DNA from: Promethearchaeota archaeon
Lineage (GTDB): Archaea; Asgardarchaeota; Lokiarchaeia; Sigyniarchaeales; SOKP01
Length of the DNA stretch: 64,000 nucleotides
Direction of reading: 5' to 3'
Assembly (NCBI GenBank): GCA_016839555.1
Contig: JAEOUA010000008.1
Span: 124,001-188,000 of the forward strand
A model generated the notes under the pieces. The model saw only the letters and a list, made by a program, of their open reading frames with translations, did not search any database and was not told where the DNA came from. Below, one piece after another: positions 1 to 8,724 of this stretch. Position 1 is the first letter of the stretch, and each line of letters starts with the position of its first letter. A program made the position numbers and the translations under genes.

Positions 1-783
1 TGGTAGAAATTTTAATTTATAGGAGGGAATTAGTAAATCAATAGTATCATAATAGTTTTCGGTGGATAAATAAGTTAGATATGAAGAATTGATTAAATCA
101 AATCCAAGATATACCAAAATAGGAAAATATTTTGAGATTAAACTCCCAGAGGCCATTAATACAAGATTATTATCCAATCCTGTTTTAATTTTAGTGATAT
201 CTTCAAGAATATTACGAAAATGACTGAGATTATTAAAAATGTCAATAAAATTTAAAATTTTAATATTTTTATACTTTTTGATGATAGGAATATAATAATT
301 AATTAAATTATAATATTCAAATAATTTAATAGAAAGTCCAAAACGATTTTTAAGGTTTTTATTTAGAAAATCATCTATTATAGCTAAATAATGTTCTATT
401 TCTTGTTCCATAAACTCTAAATTAATCGCTGTTGTAGGAATATTAAAGGGAATAATAGGGCATACATTATAATCTAAAAAAGTTTCTTTTTTTTGATTAA
501 AAATCTCAATAAATTTCTCTAATGTCCCATAATGAATGTATAAAAAGCCAGAATCTTTAAACATCCCATTAAGAAATTGCTCTTCTATATACTTTTCATC
601 GGAAATCAAAAATATTTTATGATCTCCAAAAGATTCTATAAAATTTAGATTTTTCATTAAACATTGGTTAAGAGGAATTATTATATTCGGTGTTTTTATT
701 GGTTTCTGGGATCCTAATAGATTAATTCTCCCAATTCGAGAAAAACCGCAACGATTTTTTAATAATTCAAAAAAGAAATCCAT
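1..783 (-). CDS. TGT-superfamily protein, probable archaeosine synthase alpha (ArcS/TgtA2-like), partial
   Basis: Open reading frame of 261 codons running off the left edge, so the C-terminal part (in ArcS the PUA and other RNA-binding domains) is missing. The N-terminus reads FFELLKNRCGFSRIGRINL followed by a KTPNIIIPL stretch, which matches the opening beta strands of tRNA-guanine transglycosylase-fold proteins (RIGRLxTxxGxxxTPxxxPV). Near residue 215 a segment around LVLMASGSL then YLGFDLINSSYL matches the late TGT-barrel pattern (xLGxDLFDSAxY). Family knowledge: archaeal ArcS modifies the preQ0 placed at position 15 of tRNA by the true TGT. I prefer ArcS over the catalytic TGT because the HGxxxTPxFMP signature is degenerate; this is an inference from motifs only. 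Start is the ATG at 783. Confidence 0.6.
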   Translation of the reverse strand, partial: MDFFFELLKNRCGFSRIGRINLLGSQKPIKTPNIIIPLNQCLMKNLNFIESFGDHKIFLISDEKYIEEQFLNGMFKDSGFLYIHYGTLEKFIEIFNQKKETFLDYNVCPIIPFNIPTTAINLEFMEQEIEHYLAIIDDFLNKNLKNRFGLSIKLFEYYNLINYYIPIIKKYKNIKILNFIDIFNNLSHFRNILEDITKIKTGLDNNLVLMASGSLISKYFPILVYLGFDLINSSYLTYLSTENYYDTIDLLIPSYKLKFLP

Positions 784-909
784 TCTTTAACTGAAAAATT
801 CGAATAATCTGATATTTAATATAAAATAGCAATGAAAAAATAATTAACCTTATCAAACTTAGCAGATGAAAGCAAAAGAAGAAATTAAAACGAGATGTGA
901 AAAGCGAAA

Positions 910-1860
910 TTAAAATGAAAAATTTGTAAAGGGAATTCGCTCATCTAATATGAAATTACTGAATGTATCCTCGATTTCTCCCGAACTATAAAGATTTTTT
1001 AAAATTTCACCATAATCATTTATTGCTTTTACCCGAATTATTGCAAATAAACCGAATTCAGAACCCATCCTATAAAGGTGAGTAATTTCACTTAATCGTT
1101 CCAATTTTAAAGCAATTTTATCATAATTCGATGGATTCTTAGGTTTTATGCGTATTATAAATTTTCCCTGAAAGCCTAATTTTTTGGGAGAGAAATTTAT
1201 TGTATAATTCAAAATTATTCCTGAGTTTTCCATATATTTTATTCTATTATAAATAGTTGATTGTGAAATCTCTATTGAATACTTATTTTTTAAAATTCTC
1301 TTTATATCATAAGTAGAAATTAATTTATCTTGTTGGAAAATTTGAAGGGTTTCCAAAATAGCCATATCTATTTCATCTATTGTATCTTCTTTTAAATTAA
1401 TTTCAGAAAGTTTTATTCCATTGGTTTTATAAATCTTAATGGGTTCTGAAAATTGATATTTTTTAAAATAGGAATCAGCCATAATGTTGTCAATTTTAGT
1501 TAAGGTTTTATTAAATTCATCAGGATTTTTAAAAATAAACAATGTAATCAAAGAAAATTCTCCAAAAATACCATCTAACATTTTAAGCTGTGGAATATGT
1601 AAAAACTTATTTATTAGGGCAGGTTCATTCGGATTAGTTTTGATTTCCATTACAACATACTCCAAATTTGGTTGAATATTGGGATTAATATTAATAGTGA
1701 AATTGTTAATTATTTTTTGCTCTTTCAATTTGTTAAAATAATTTTGAATTGTTTGTCTTGAGATTGATAAATTCTCTGAAATTTCTGTAATATTAGGTTT
1801 GGATTTGGAATCAAAACTTTTAATTATTTTATGAGCAATCTTATTATCTATTTTATTCAA
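910..1860 (-). CDS. Double Lrp/AsnC-type transcription regulator
   Basis: 316 residues made of two Lrp/AsnC units in tandem. The first winged-helix HTH lies at about residues 5-60 (TEISENLSISRQTIQNYFNKL), followed by an effector-binding-like (RAM) domain. The second HTH is at about 165-235 (ISTYDIKRIL then ISQSTIYNRIKYMENSG), followed by a second RAM-like half. Single-unit Lrp proteins are about 150 residues, so this is a covalent dimer form. Lrp-family proteins typically sense amino acids or metabolic state and bind palindromic sites near promoters. The gene is divergent from S-adenosylhomocysteine hydrolase and the intergenic space carries a perfect 11-bp inverted repeat, so it may control itself and/or that gene (inference). 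Confidence 0.85.
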   Translation of the reverse strand: MNKIDNKIAHKIIKSFDSKSKPNITEISENLSISRQTIQNYFNKLKEQKIINNFTININPNIQPNLEYVVMEIKTNPNEPALINKFLHIPQLKMLDGIFGEFSLITLFIFKNPDEFNKTLTKIDNIMADSYFKKYQFSEPIKIYKTNGIKLSEINLKEDTIDEIDMAILETLQIFQQDKLISTYDIKRILKNKYSIEISQSTIYNRIKYMENSGIILNYTINFSPKKLGFQGKFIIRIKPKNPSNYDKIALKLERLSEITHLYRMGSEFGLFAIIRVKAINDYGEILKNLYSSGEIEDTFSNFILDERIPFTNFSF

Positions 1861-1933
1861 ATTAGGTTCACTTTAGAATTTTTTAATTAATTGTAAAAAA
1901 ATAAGATATTATTTTTAGCACTTTATTGAACAT

Positions 1934-1958
1934 AAATTTAAGTATTTTACTTAAATTT
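1934..1958. promoter_or_regulatory. Perfect 11-bp inverted repeat, candidate Lrp-type operator
   Basis: Left arm AAATTTAAGTA (1934-1944), spacer TTT, right arm TACTTAAATTT (1948-1958). It sits in the 140-bp divergent promoter region between the double Lrp/AsnC regulator and the SAH hydrolase gene, 46-70 nt upstream of the latter's ATG, and overlaps the A/T-rich stretch where a TATA box would be expected. Lrp-family regulators bind such symmetrical AT-rich sites. The symmetry is seen directly; the binding role is inferred. Confidence 0.5.
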
Positions 1959-2003
1959 GTTAATTAAGCAAACCAAAAAAATAATATGAAATAAGTGAAA
2001 AAA

Positions 2004-3272
2004 ATGGTAGATTATAAAGTTGCTGATGAAACTTTAGCGGATCAAGGTGAAGAAGCACTATATATTGCTGAAAATAAAATGACAGTCACGGCGGGAATAA
2101 TTCGAGAGAGATTTAAAAAAGAAAAACCACTAGAAGGGATTACAATTGCGGGATGTCTTCATGTCACAAAAGAAACGGGAAATTTGGCTCTTACTCTACA
2201 AGCTGGAGGAGCAGAAGTGTATTTATGTGGTAGTAATCCCCTCTCCACTCAAGATGAGGTGGCTGCTGCACTTGTGAAAAAAGATATAAATGTTTTTGCG
2301 TGGCACGGAAATACAACTGAGGAGTTTTATTGGTGTATAAGACAATGCTTAAAAGGGAAACCAAATATTATGATTGATGATGGTGGAGATATGATTGTAA
2401 CAGCACATCAAGAATTTCCAGAATTAATCTCCTCCGGTAAAGTTTATGGTTGTCAAGAAGAGACCACTACTGGTGTGAAAAGATTTAAAGCTATGGAAAG
2501 ACAAGGAAAATTAAAAGTGCCCTTATTTCCTGTGAATGACGCACGATGTAAAAATCAGTTTGATAATGAATTAGGAACAGGTCAAGGTGTTATCTCTGCG
2601 ATATATGGTATGCATATTCTTTTTGCTGGAAAGAATGTTGTAATTGCTGGGTTTGGTCATTGTAGCTCTGGAATGGCATTACGAGCAAGAGGATTAGGAG
2701 CGAATGTAACTGTTACTGAAGTTGACCCAATTAATGCCTTAAAAGCAAGATTCACGGGTTATAATGTAAAACCAATTATAGAGACTTTACCTGAAGCAGA
2801 CGTAATATTGACTGCTACTGGATGTAAACACGTGATACCACCAGATCCCGAAGTCTTTAATAAGCTTAAGGATGGAGTAATTCTGGGTAATTTGGGACAC
2901 TTTGATATAGAGATTCCAACTAAAGAATTATATGAGTACGCAGAAGAAATAAAGCCTATTAGAAAGTATGTTGAAGAATTAATCTTTCCGAATGGGAAAA
3001 AGGTCTATCTTCTAGCTAAAGGACGATTAGCTAATTTAGTCTTAGCAGAAGGCCATCCGAGTGAAGTAATGGACATGTCTTTTTCGCTTCAATCATTAAT
3101 GTCAGAATGGATCGTCAAAAATCATGCCGCTTTTAAGCCAGGAATAATCGATGTTCCGAAAGAAATTGATGATAAGGTAGGTTACTTAAAGCTAGATGCA
3201 ATGGGAATTGAAATAGATAAATTAACTGAGGAACAATACAATTATATTCATGGATTTGAAGAAGGAACTTAA
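2004..3272 (+). CDS. ahcY: S-adenosylhomocysteine hydrolase (adenosylhomocysteinase)
   Basis: Cytosolic NAD-dependent enzyme that splits S-adenosylhomocysteine to adenosine and homocysteine, clearing the product inhibitor of methyltransferases. 422 residues from the ATG at 2004; a GTG at 1995 would add three residues (MKK) and cannot be excluded. Substrate-domain landmarks include LHVTKETGNLALTLQAGGAE, VFAWHGNTTEEFYWC, IDDGGDMI and QEETTTGV; the Rossmann NAD site reads GKNVVIAGFGHCSSGMALRARG at about residues 210-230. It ends in the archaeal form LTEEQYNYIHGFEEGT without the KPDHYRY tail of bacterial/eukaryotic enzymes, which agrees with the usual archaeal length of about 410-425. T-rich runs after the stop may serve as terminator. 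The double Lrp/AsnC regulator is transcribed divergently. Confidence 0.97.
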   Translation: MVDYKVADETLADQGEEALYIAENKMTVTAGIIRERFKKEKPLEGITIAGCLHVTKETGNLALTLQAGGAEVYLCGSNPLSTQDEVAAALVKKDINVFAWHGNTTEEFYWCIRQCLKGKPNIMIDDGGDMIVTAHQEFPELISSGKVYGCQEETTTGVKRFKAMERQGKLKVPLFPVNDARCKNQFDNELGTGQGVISAIYGMHILFAGKNVVIAGFGHCSSGMALRARGLGANVTVTEVDPINALKARFTGYNVKPIIETLPEADVILTATGCKHVIPPDPEVFNKLKDGVILGNLGHFDIEIPTKELYEYAEEIKPIRKYVEELIFPNGKKVYLLAKGRLANLVLAEGHPSEVMDMSFSLQSLMSEWIVKNHAAFKPGIIDVPKEIDDKVGYLKLDAMGIEIDKLTEEQYNYIHGFEEGT

Positions 3273-3447
3273 ATTAAAATATTATTTTTTATATTATTTC
3301 ATTTTTTTCTATAACTTTTTTTAACAATCAATATCAAATTTTTCTTTAAGAACCATAAAAAAAAGAAAAAATAAGGATATTGAAAAAATCTATAAATATC
3401 ACTTTAACATATTATTATTTTGATAAAATTATTAAAAGTGATGAACT

Positions 3448-4080
3448 ATGGAATCTTTCAAAAAAATATATGATAAAATCCATGCGAGTTATTTTTCATT
3501 CATCGGACTTGCGATATTTTTTATTGGAATAATACCCGCCATGATAGTTCAAGAGAATTTTAATATTTTTACTTATACTATCAGTGATTTGGGATCTCCA
3601 ATAAACAGTTTATACATTTTCTTTGATATATGTTGGTTTATTACGGGGATTTTCATGATATTCTTTCTTTTGGGTTTTACTTTTTACTTACAAGAAAAGG
3701 GGGTAGAAAGCAAAATGACATGGATTACTTTTTTATTTACATTTCTTTCAGCTGTAGGCCTTCTAGGATTAGCAGCATTTAATAAAATAAATGCCCCTGG
3801 GCTGCATGAATTAAGCCAATATCTTTTCTTCTTTACGGGAATCGTTTATTTGATTCTATATTTTGTTATAGAATTAAAGAATACAGAATTTTCAAAATTA
3901 CAGGCGTGGTTCAATTTAATAGTGGCCTTCTTTTTTATGTTATATTTGCTCTTATTTATTATTAGTAAAATTATAAAAACCTTTCCTACAGGAGTTCGAA
4001 TTTTTACTGAGTGGCTATTTTTATCCGCTAATTTACTATGGTTCTTTGAGAATGGAGTTTTAATACTCATCAAAAAATAA
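3448..4080 (+). CDS. DUF998-family membrane protein
   Basis: 210 residues with about six hydrophobic segments (around residues 17-36, 50-75, 88-110, 125-143, 153-175, 190-208). The motif TYTISDLGSPINSLY after the first membrane helix is the family's conserved loop (xISDLGxxxxxN). DUF998 proteins are polytopic membrane proteins of unknown function widespread in archaea and bacteria. The gene stands alone: SAH hydrolase is upstream on the same strand with a 175-nt gap, and the downstream Get3/ArsA gene is convergent. A TATA-like AT-rich stretch precedes the ATG at 3448. Confidence 0.75.
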   Translation: MESFKKIYDKIHASYFSFIGLAIFFIGIIPAMIVQENFNIFTYTISDLGSPINSLYIFFDICWFITGIFMIFFLLGFTFYLQEKGVESKMTWITFLFTFLSAVGLLGLAAFNKINAPGLHELSQYLFFFTGIVYLILYFVIELKNTEFSKLQAWFNLIVAFFFMLYLLLFIISKIIKTFPTGVRIFTEWLFLSANLLWFFENGVLILIKK

Positions 4081-4176
4081 TTATCTCAACAATTATTTTT
4101 TTTTTTATTTATTGATTTAAAATTTACTATTCAAGCTCTATAAACAATTCAGATTAAACGCATGATTCTATTAAAA

Positions 4177-5205
4177 TCAGGGATATAAAATCTCGTTCGC
4201 CGATGATAGTTCTTTATATACTTCTTTTGCTAAATCTCTTAATCCATTAATTCCAATAGGTTCTTTTTTTAATCTTCTAGATTCCCAAATCTTTAAATTT
4301 ATAAATTCTTGAGTTATTTCTTTAAGATATTTTTGCTGTGTTGAATATATATTATCACAAAAATCACAATTCTCAGCTGCATCTTCAGGAATTAACAGAT
4401 TTACGTGAACTCCATGGAGATCAATATATTTTCTTGTTAATTCTCTTGCTCGTTTAATCTCTTGAAAACTGGGTTTTTCAGCTATGGTAACTAATCGAAG
4501 AGAACCAATATCATGAATTAATTGGGTAATTCTTTCTCCTCTCTGTTCCAGATCTTGAACCATTTTTAAGATTTCAACTCCTAATTCTCTTCTTTTTTTA
4601 TCATCAGCAAAAGGAGAGATCAATTTCTTGAATATTTTAGAAAAATTTTGAATTGCTCCTCTTATTGAATTATAGAAATTTAAGGAATACTTTAAGACTA
4701 CCTTAACTTGGTCTTCAGGAATTTCAAAAAGAGCGAGCATATTTCCAGTAGGGGGCATATCAACCACCACTATGTCAAAAAGTATCTCTTGGCTTAGGTC
4801 TCCTGCATCTAAGATTTTTTGAAAAAACATTGCGTTTTTTAAAGCTAAAGGAATAGAGTCTGCCGTAAAGGTTGTATCAATAAATTCTTCAATTTGAGGG
4901 ATAAACCCCACAATAGGCATTCTTTTCATTAAGATTTTCATCTTCTCAATAAGTATTTTTGTATATTCTTCCGCATAAATATTTGGATCGGGTTCTATCC
5001 CCCACAGATTTCCTGTATCGTTTAATTTAGTCAATTTATTTCCAATTTCTGTGGAAAATAAATCGGAAAGATTATGAGCCATATCAAAAGAAATTACTAG
5101 AATTTTTTTATTTGGGAGTAAATCAGATAAAAGTACTGCGGTAGCGGCACTAATCGAACTTTTTCCCACTCCTCCTTTTCCTCCCAGCACAATTATCCTA
5201 TCCAT
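4177..5205 (-). CDS. Get3/ArsA-family ATPase
   Basis: 342 residues. The deviant Walker A (signature lysine) motif LGGKGGVGKSSISAATA lies at residues 7-23, followed by a switch-I-like DMAHNLSDLF and a switch-II region VVVDMPPTGNMLAL. A CDFC pair at about residues 280-283 corresponds to the CxxC zinc pair through which Get3-type proteins dimerise. Eukaryotic Get3 delivers tail-anchored proteins to the membrane; archaeal homologues are thought to do likewise, while ArsA in bacteria powers arsenite efflux. No arsenic genes are nearby, so the Get3-like role is favoured. Single-domain length (about 340) agrees with Get3 rather than the doubled ArsA. Start is the ATG at 5205. Confidence 0.9.
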   Translation of the reverse strand: MDRIIVLGGKGGVGKSSISAATAVLLSDLLPNKKILVISFDMAHNLSDLFSTEIGNKLTKLNDTGNLWGIEPDPNIYAEEYTKILIEKMKILMKRMPIVGFIPQIEEFIDTTFTADSIPLALKNAMFFQKILDAGDLSQEILFDIVVVDMPPTGNMLALFEIPEDQVKVVLKYSLNFYNSIRGAIQNFSKIFKKLISPFADDKKRRELGVEILKMVQDLEQRGERITQLIHDIGSLRLVTIAEKPSFQEIKRARELTRKYIDLHGVHVNLLIPEDAAENCDFCDNIYSTQQKYLKEITQEFINLKIWESRRLKKEPIGINGLRDLAKEVYKELSSANEILYP

Positions 5206-5622
5206 ATTTGATCAGAGTTAATTTTTAAGTACTAAGACTTCAAAAGATACTATTAAGAAAAAAGAAAGTAATTTAAAACTGATTATACCAATAATACTAT
5301 CAAAATTAATATTATTTTTCCTTAAATTCAAATTCTGTAGGATTTTTTTCAGTAAAATTTCTTTACAAGATAAGGGGAAATTGATGTTGATAATCTAAGA
5401 TTTTTAAAAAATTAGTTAAAAATTTATTTGTTAAATGCTTATATTATAATATATATCCATCTTGAGAATTTTGATGGAAATCATATAGTAATTAAAATTA
5501 AAATAGATATTTGGTTAACATAATTTATTATTTCATTTATCATTAAAATTTAACAATCAACATAATTAAGACATTTAGCAAATTTAAAGGAAAAAAAGAA
5601 TATATTAACATTTTTTAAGGAA
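5206..5622. other. Intergenic region between Get3-like ATPase and dnaG
   Basis: 417 AT-rich bases holding the divergent promoters of the two genes. A short inverted repeat, TCCATC and GATGGA, sits around 5457-5480. No convincing small gene or RNA was seen. Confidence 0.5.
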
Positions 5623-6836
5623 GTGATTAAGATTAACGATTCAGACAAATTTACTACTAAATATTATATTCGAGCTTCATTTGTTATAAAGGGGGTCGTA
5701 GAAAAGAGCGATATTGTGGGTGCTATATTCGGACAAAGCTGAAAAGATCTCCTTTTCTCGTCTAAACAGAAGGTCTTCTTTTAGATCTTGACTTACGAGA
5801 ACTTCAAAAATCTGGAAGAATAGGAAGAATTGAAGTCAATAATGAGACAAAAGAAGGAAAATCGAAAGGCACCATAATAATTCCAAGCTCTTTAACCCGA
5901 AAAGAAACTGCTTTACTAGCGGCAACGATAGAAACGGTATCGAGAGTAGGTCCTTGCGAAGCAGAAATCACCTTGCAAGAAATAAAGGATGTAAGAGAAA
6001 AAAAAAGAAAGGAAATTATTGAAAGGGCAGCAGAATTATTAAAAGAATGGGACCAGAAATCATTGGATGCCAGTGAGATTGAGGAAAAGATTGATACAGA
6101 TATTAGATTGGGAGAAATCATAACTTGGGGACCTGAGAACTTACCAGCAGGTCCCGATATTGAGGAAGAGGAGGAATTGATTATAGTAGAAGGACGTGCA
6201 GATGTATTAAATCTCTTACGAATTGGGATTAAAAATACAATAGCAGTTCAAGGAACCAGCATTCCTAAATCTATTATTGAACTCGCAAAAAATAAAAGGG
6301 TAACTGTTTTTCTCGATGGAGATCGTGGTGGAGATTTAATCCTGAAGGAATTGAGTCAATTAATAGATATAGATCATATCGCAAGAGCACCAGAAGGGTA
6401 TGAAGTCGAAGAACTTACTAGAAAACAATTAATTAAATATCTTCAGAAAAAAAGGCCAGCCTCATCTTATAAAATAGAAGAAGAAGTAGAGAAAGAAGAT
6501 GAAAATAAATATTCTTCCAAAGAAAAAGTATTGATTAGCTTTTTAGACAAATTGAAAGTAAAAAACAAAGAAATTATCATTGAAAAAATTAAAAATATTG
6601 AGAGCGGAACTGCGGTGGGCTATGATAAAAAATTACATCCACTATTTACTATTCCAGTAAGTGAATTATATAATTCAATTAATAAACATAGCAATACGAA
6701 ATATTTAATTTTAGATGGAATATTAACAGAGAGGCTTTTAAATCAATTACGTACCATGGAAATTAAATTTATAGCATGCAAGAATAAAGAAGCAGACTTA
6801 AAAGTACCTAATAATATTTCTGTTTATTATTTTTAA
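5623..6836 (+). CDS. dnaG: Archaeal DnaG primase-like protein, reading frame split by a 29-nt insert
   Basis: The N-terminal part starts at a GTG (5623) with AAGGA just upstream and reads KYYIRASFVIKGVVEKSDIV then GAIFGQ, after which the frame meets TGA at 5740. The conserved continuation (TEGLL, then DLDLRELQKSGRIGRIEV) resumes in another frame at 5766. Removing 5737-5765 exactly restores the family sequence and gives 394 residues. The rest is normal: PSSLTRKETALLAATIETV, GPCEAEI, then a Toprim domain at about 175-265 with IIVEGRADVLNLLR and FLDGDRGG. Archaeal DnaG is a Toprim protein with weak primase activity that also associates with the RNA exosome. Without the upstream part, the first ATG of the downstream frame is at 5973, losing the conserved N-terminus. 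It may be a spliced or recoded gene, or a recent pseudogene. Confidence 0.85.
5737..5765 (+). other. 29-nt frame-breaking insert inside dnaG
   Basis: The insert lies between the codons for GQ and TEGLL of the highly conserved DnaG N-terminal motif. It is flanked by AAA on both sides (5735-5737 and 5764-5766), so its exact ends can slide by up to three bases. It contains a 6-bp hairpin (GAAAAG at 5741-5746, CTTTTC at 5752-5757) and two stop codons (TGA 5740 and TAA 5763). 29 is not a multiple of three, and removing exactly this length rejoins the two frames. It could be a mini-intron, a ribosome-bypassed segment, or a mutation. Confidence 0.6.
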
Positions 6837-6852
6837 AATAATTTTCAATTTT

Positions 6853-7281
6853 TTATTTTTTTTTAGTTTGAATATCAAAAGAAAAATTTAAGGGAATTCC
6901 CTTACTTATGCTTTCTGTTATTACACAATGTTCTTTAAACTGATTAATACATTTATCCAATTTATTTTTATCATCATTATTAATAGAACATTTAATTTCC
7001 AGCTCGATTTTTAGTAAACGCAAATTCAATTTATTTCCACGATGACTTAACTTCCCATCTACAATAATTTGTAAATCCTTTATCGGGATCGAATTTTTTT
7101 TTAAACAATAGGCGAACGAGGAGCCTGTACAACCACCTACTCCCATTAAAAAATATTCTACTGCTGATGGTCCCGTATCTTGTCCATGGAATGATTCAGG
7201 TTCATCAATATGAATATCAGTAAAATGTCTGGCGGAGGCTAGAAAATGAAGCCCTTCTGATAAATTAAGAAATACTTTCAA
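6853..7281 (-). CDS. OsmC/Ohr-family protein
   Basis: 142 residues, the usual length of single-domain OsmC proteins. The two redox cysteines are present: VGGCTGSSFAYCLKK at about residues 49-63, and HCVITESI near 117-124. OsmC/Ohr proteins are cytosolic homodimers that reduce organic hydroperoxides through this cysteine pair, one from each subunit's active-site region. The fold is supported by the SARHFTDIHIDEPESFHG N-terminal strand. It is the last minus-strand gene of the cluster, 159 nt behind secE, and converges with dnaG (16 nt between stop codons). A general hydroperoxide-reducing role is likely; the substrate cannot be told from the sequence. Confidence 0.85.
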   Translation of the reverse strand: MKVFLNLSEGLHFLASARHFTDIHIDEPESFHGQDTGPSAVEYFLMGVGGCTGSSFAYCLKKNSIPIKDLQIIVDGKLSHRGNKLNLRLLKIELEIKCSINNDDKNKLDKCINQFKEHCVITESISKGIPLNFSFDIQTKKK

Positions 7282-7440
7282 AAAAGATCACTTCATTAAA
7301 AAAATGCATTAATATAATTAAAATAAATTATAGTAATTCTCAAATAAAAAGATTTATTTAAAATCCATTAATTTTAACTAAGAGAATTCAGCGCTTTAAG
7401 AAGTAAAAATGCATAATATGATTAAAATAGAAAATATTCA

Positions 7441-7683
7441 TTAAGTGGTTCCTATCGGAACAACACTTAAGATTAGTTGGATAATATACGAGATTCCGCC
7501 TAATATTAAAAGTCCTATTATAACTATTTTAAAAACGGTAAGATAATCTTCTCGCCCAGGTTTATTAGCTGTTTTTATAACGCGCTTCATTCCTTGGATA
7601 AGATCTACTACTTTTTGATAAAAGGTTCTCTTTTTTTTCTTGTCTTTACGATAGCTCTCATATTTGGGATACCGTTTCGACAT
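7441..7683 (-). CDS. secE: Preprotein translocase subunit SecE/Sec61 gamma
   Basis: 80 residues with a lysine-rich N-terminus, the SecE amphipathic helix (QGMKRVIKTANKPGREDYLTV) and one C-terminal membrane helix (IVIIGLLILGGISYIIQLIL). The KPxxxEY-like sequence (here KPGREDY) is the family signature. SecE clamps the SecY channel in the membrane. The N-terminal extension of about 30 basic residues is somewhat longer than in typical 60-residue archaeal SecE. It is 61 nt behind ftsY, forming the end of the translation/secretion cluster; in many archaea NusG and L11 follow, but here they do not. Confidence 0.9.
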   Translation of the reverse strand: MSKRYPKYESYRKDKKKKRTFYQKVVDLIQGMKRVIKTANKPGREDYLTVFKIVIIGLLILGGISYIIQLILSVVPIGTT

Positions 7684-7744
7684 AATTTATTAAAAATTTA
7701 ATTTTTTAAAAATTTATCTATAAATTATTTTTAAATAGACCCTT

Positions 7745-8644
7745 TTAGTCAGTTAACACGCTGGAAATAAATAAATCGGGATCAAACTTCTCTAAATCCG
7801 TATATTTTTGTCCAATCCCCACAAAGATTATTGGCTTTCTTGTTTCATGAGAAATAGAGAGAGCAGCACCTCCTTTCGCATCAGCATCCAACTTGGTTAG
7901 AATGGAAGCATCAACTCCCACATATTTATTAAATTCCTTCGCCTGAAAAAGCGCATCATTCCCAGCTAAAGAATCTCCAATGAATAATTTTAAATCTGGA
8001 TTAGCTACTCGACATATTTTTTCTATTTCTCTCATTAAATTTTTATCAGATACTTGGCGACCTGCCGTATCCACTAATACTACATCTATATTCTTAGCTT
8101 TTGCATGGTCTATCGCATCAAAGGAAACGCTCGCGGGATCGGATTTATATTGGCCCTTAATGACATTAACTCCTACATTATCCATGTGAGATGAGAGTTG
8201 TTCAATCGCACCTGCTCGAAAAGTATCCGAAGCAGCGGCAACCACAGAATATCCATTTTTTTTCAAATATCGCGCTATTTTTGCCATAGTGGTTGTCTTA
8301 CCTGTTCCATTAACTCCCAAAAACACAATGACATAGGGGAGATCTCCAGAAGCTTTTTTATTTTCAATTTCTTGAAGAAGATCTAGTTCAAAATCGGGTG
8401 TAAGAATTTTAGTAATGACTTCTTCCAAAGTTTTTTCTAAGAGTGCTTTTGTTGAGGTTAGCCTTCCAATTTGTTCTCCTTTTAATTTATCAATAATATT
8501 TTGGCATATTTCCTCTGCAGTATTCATAGCAACGTCATTGCGGAGTAATATAAGCTTTAAATCCTCAATTGCATCTTCTAATTTCTTTTCGGATAAAGTT
8601 TTATTTACAAAGGTAGATAAAGCATTTTTCAATTTATCTAACAT
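7745..8644 (-). CDS. ftsY: Signal recognition particle receptor FtsY
   Basis: 299 residues with an N domain of four helices (residues 1-95) and a GTPase G domain. Motifs in order: P-loop GVNGTGKTTTMAK at about 110-122, DTFRAGAIEQL, the DTAGR G3 motif near 192, TKLDADAKGG near 252, and the C-terminal FVGIGQKYTDLEKFDP. GVNGxGKTTT (rather than GLQG) and the closing GxGQ..DL.. distinguish FtsY from SRP54. It docks ribosome-SRP complexes at the membrane. There is no long acidic A domain, as usual in archaea. It lies between prefoldin alpha (80 nt upstream) and secE (61 nt downstream), a conserved archaeal order. Confidence 0.97.
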   Translation of the reverse strand: MLDKLKNALSTFVNKTLSEKKLEDAIEDLKLILLRNDVAMNTAEEICQNIIDKLKGEQIGRLTSTKALLEKTLEEVITKILTPDFELDLLQEIENKKASGDLPYVIVFLGVNGTGKTTTMAKIARYLKKNGYSVVAAASDTFRAGAIEQLSSHMDNVGVNVIKGQYKSDPASVSFDAIDHAKAKNIDVVLVDTAGRQVSDKNLMREIEKICRVANPDLKLFIGDSLAGNDALFQAKEFNKYVGVDASILTKLDADAKGGAALSISHETRKPIIFVGIGQKYTDLEKFDPDLFISSVLTD

Positions 8645-8724
8645 AAATTCGAGGAAAAAATTATTGTTTTATTTATTTTAATTTATAGTAAAAAGTGAAT
8701 AAAATAAGAATAGATTAACAAAAT

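Noticed and set aside
5737..5765. Canonical bulge-helix-bulge motif at the dnaG insert
   Set aside because: I tried all four possible junction placements. Only a CUG/CAG 3-bp core with A-rich bulges and a GGAC/GUCU outer stem can be drawn, not the 4-bp helix with two 3-nt bulges; so I report the insert but do not claim an intron.
7980..8681. Three plus-strand frames across ftsY
   Set aside because: They are antisense to the well-conserved FtsY coding sequence.
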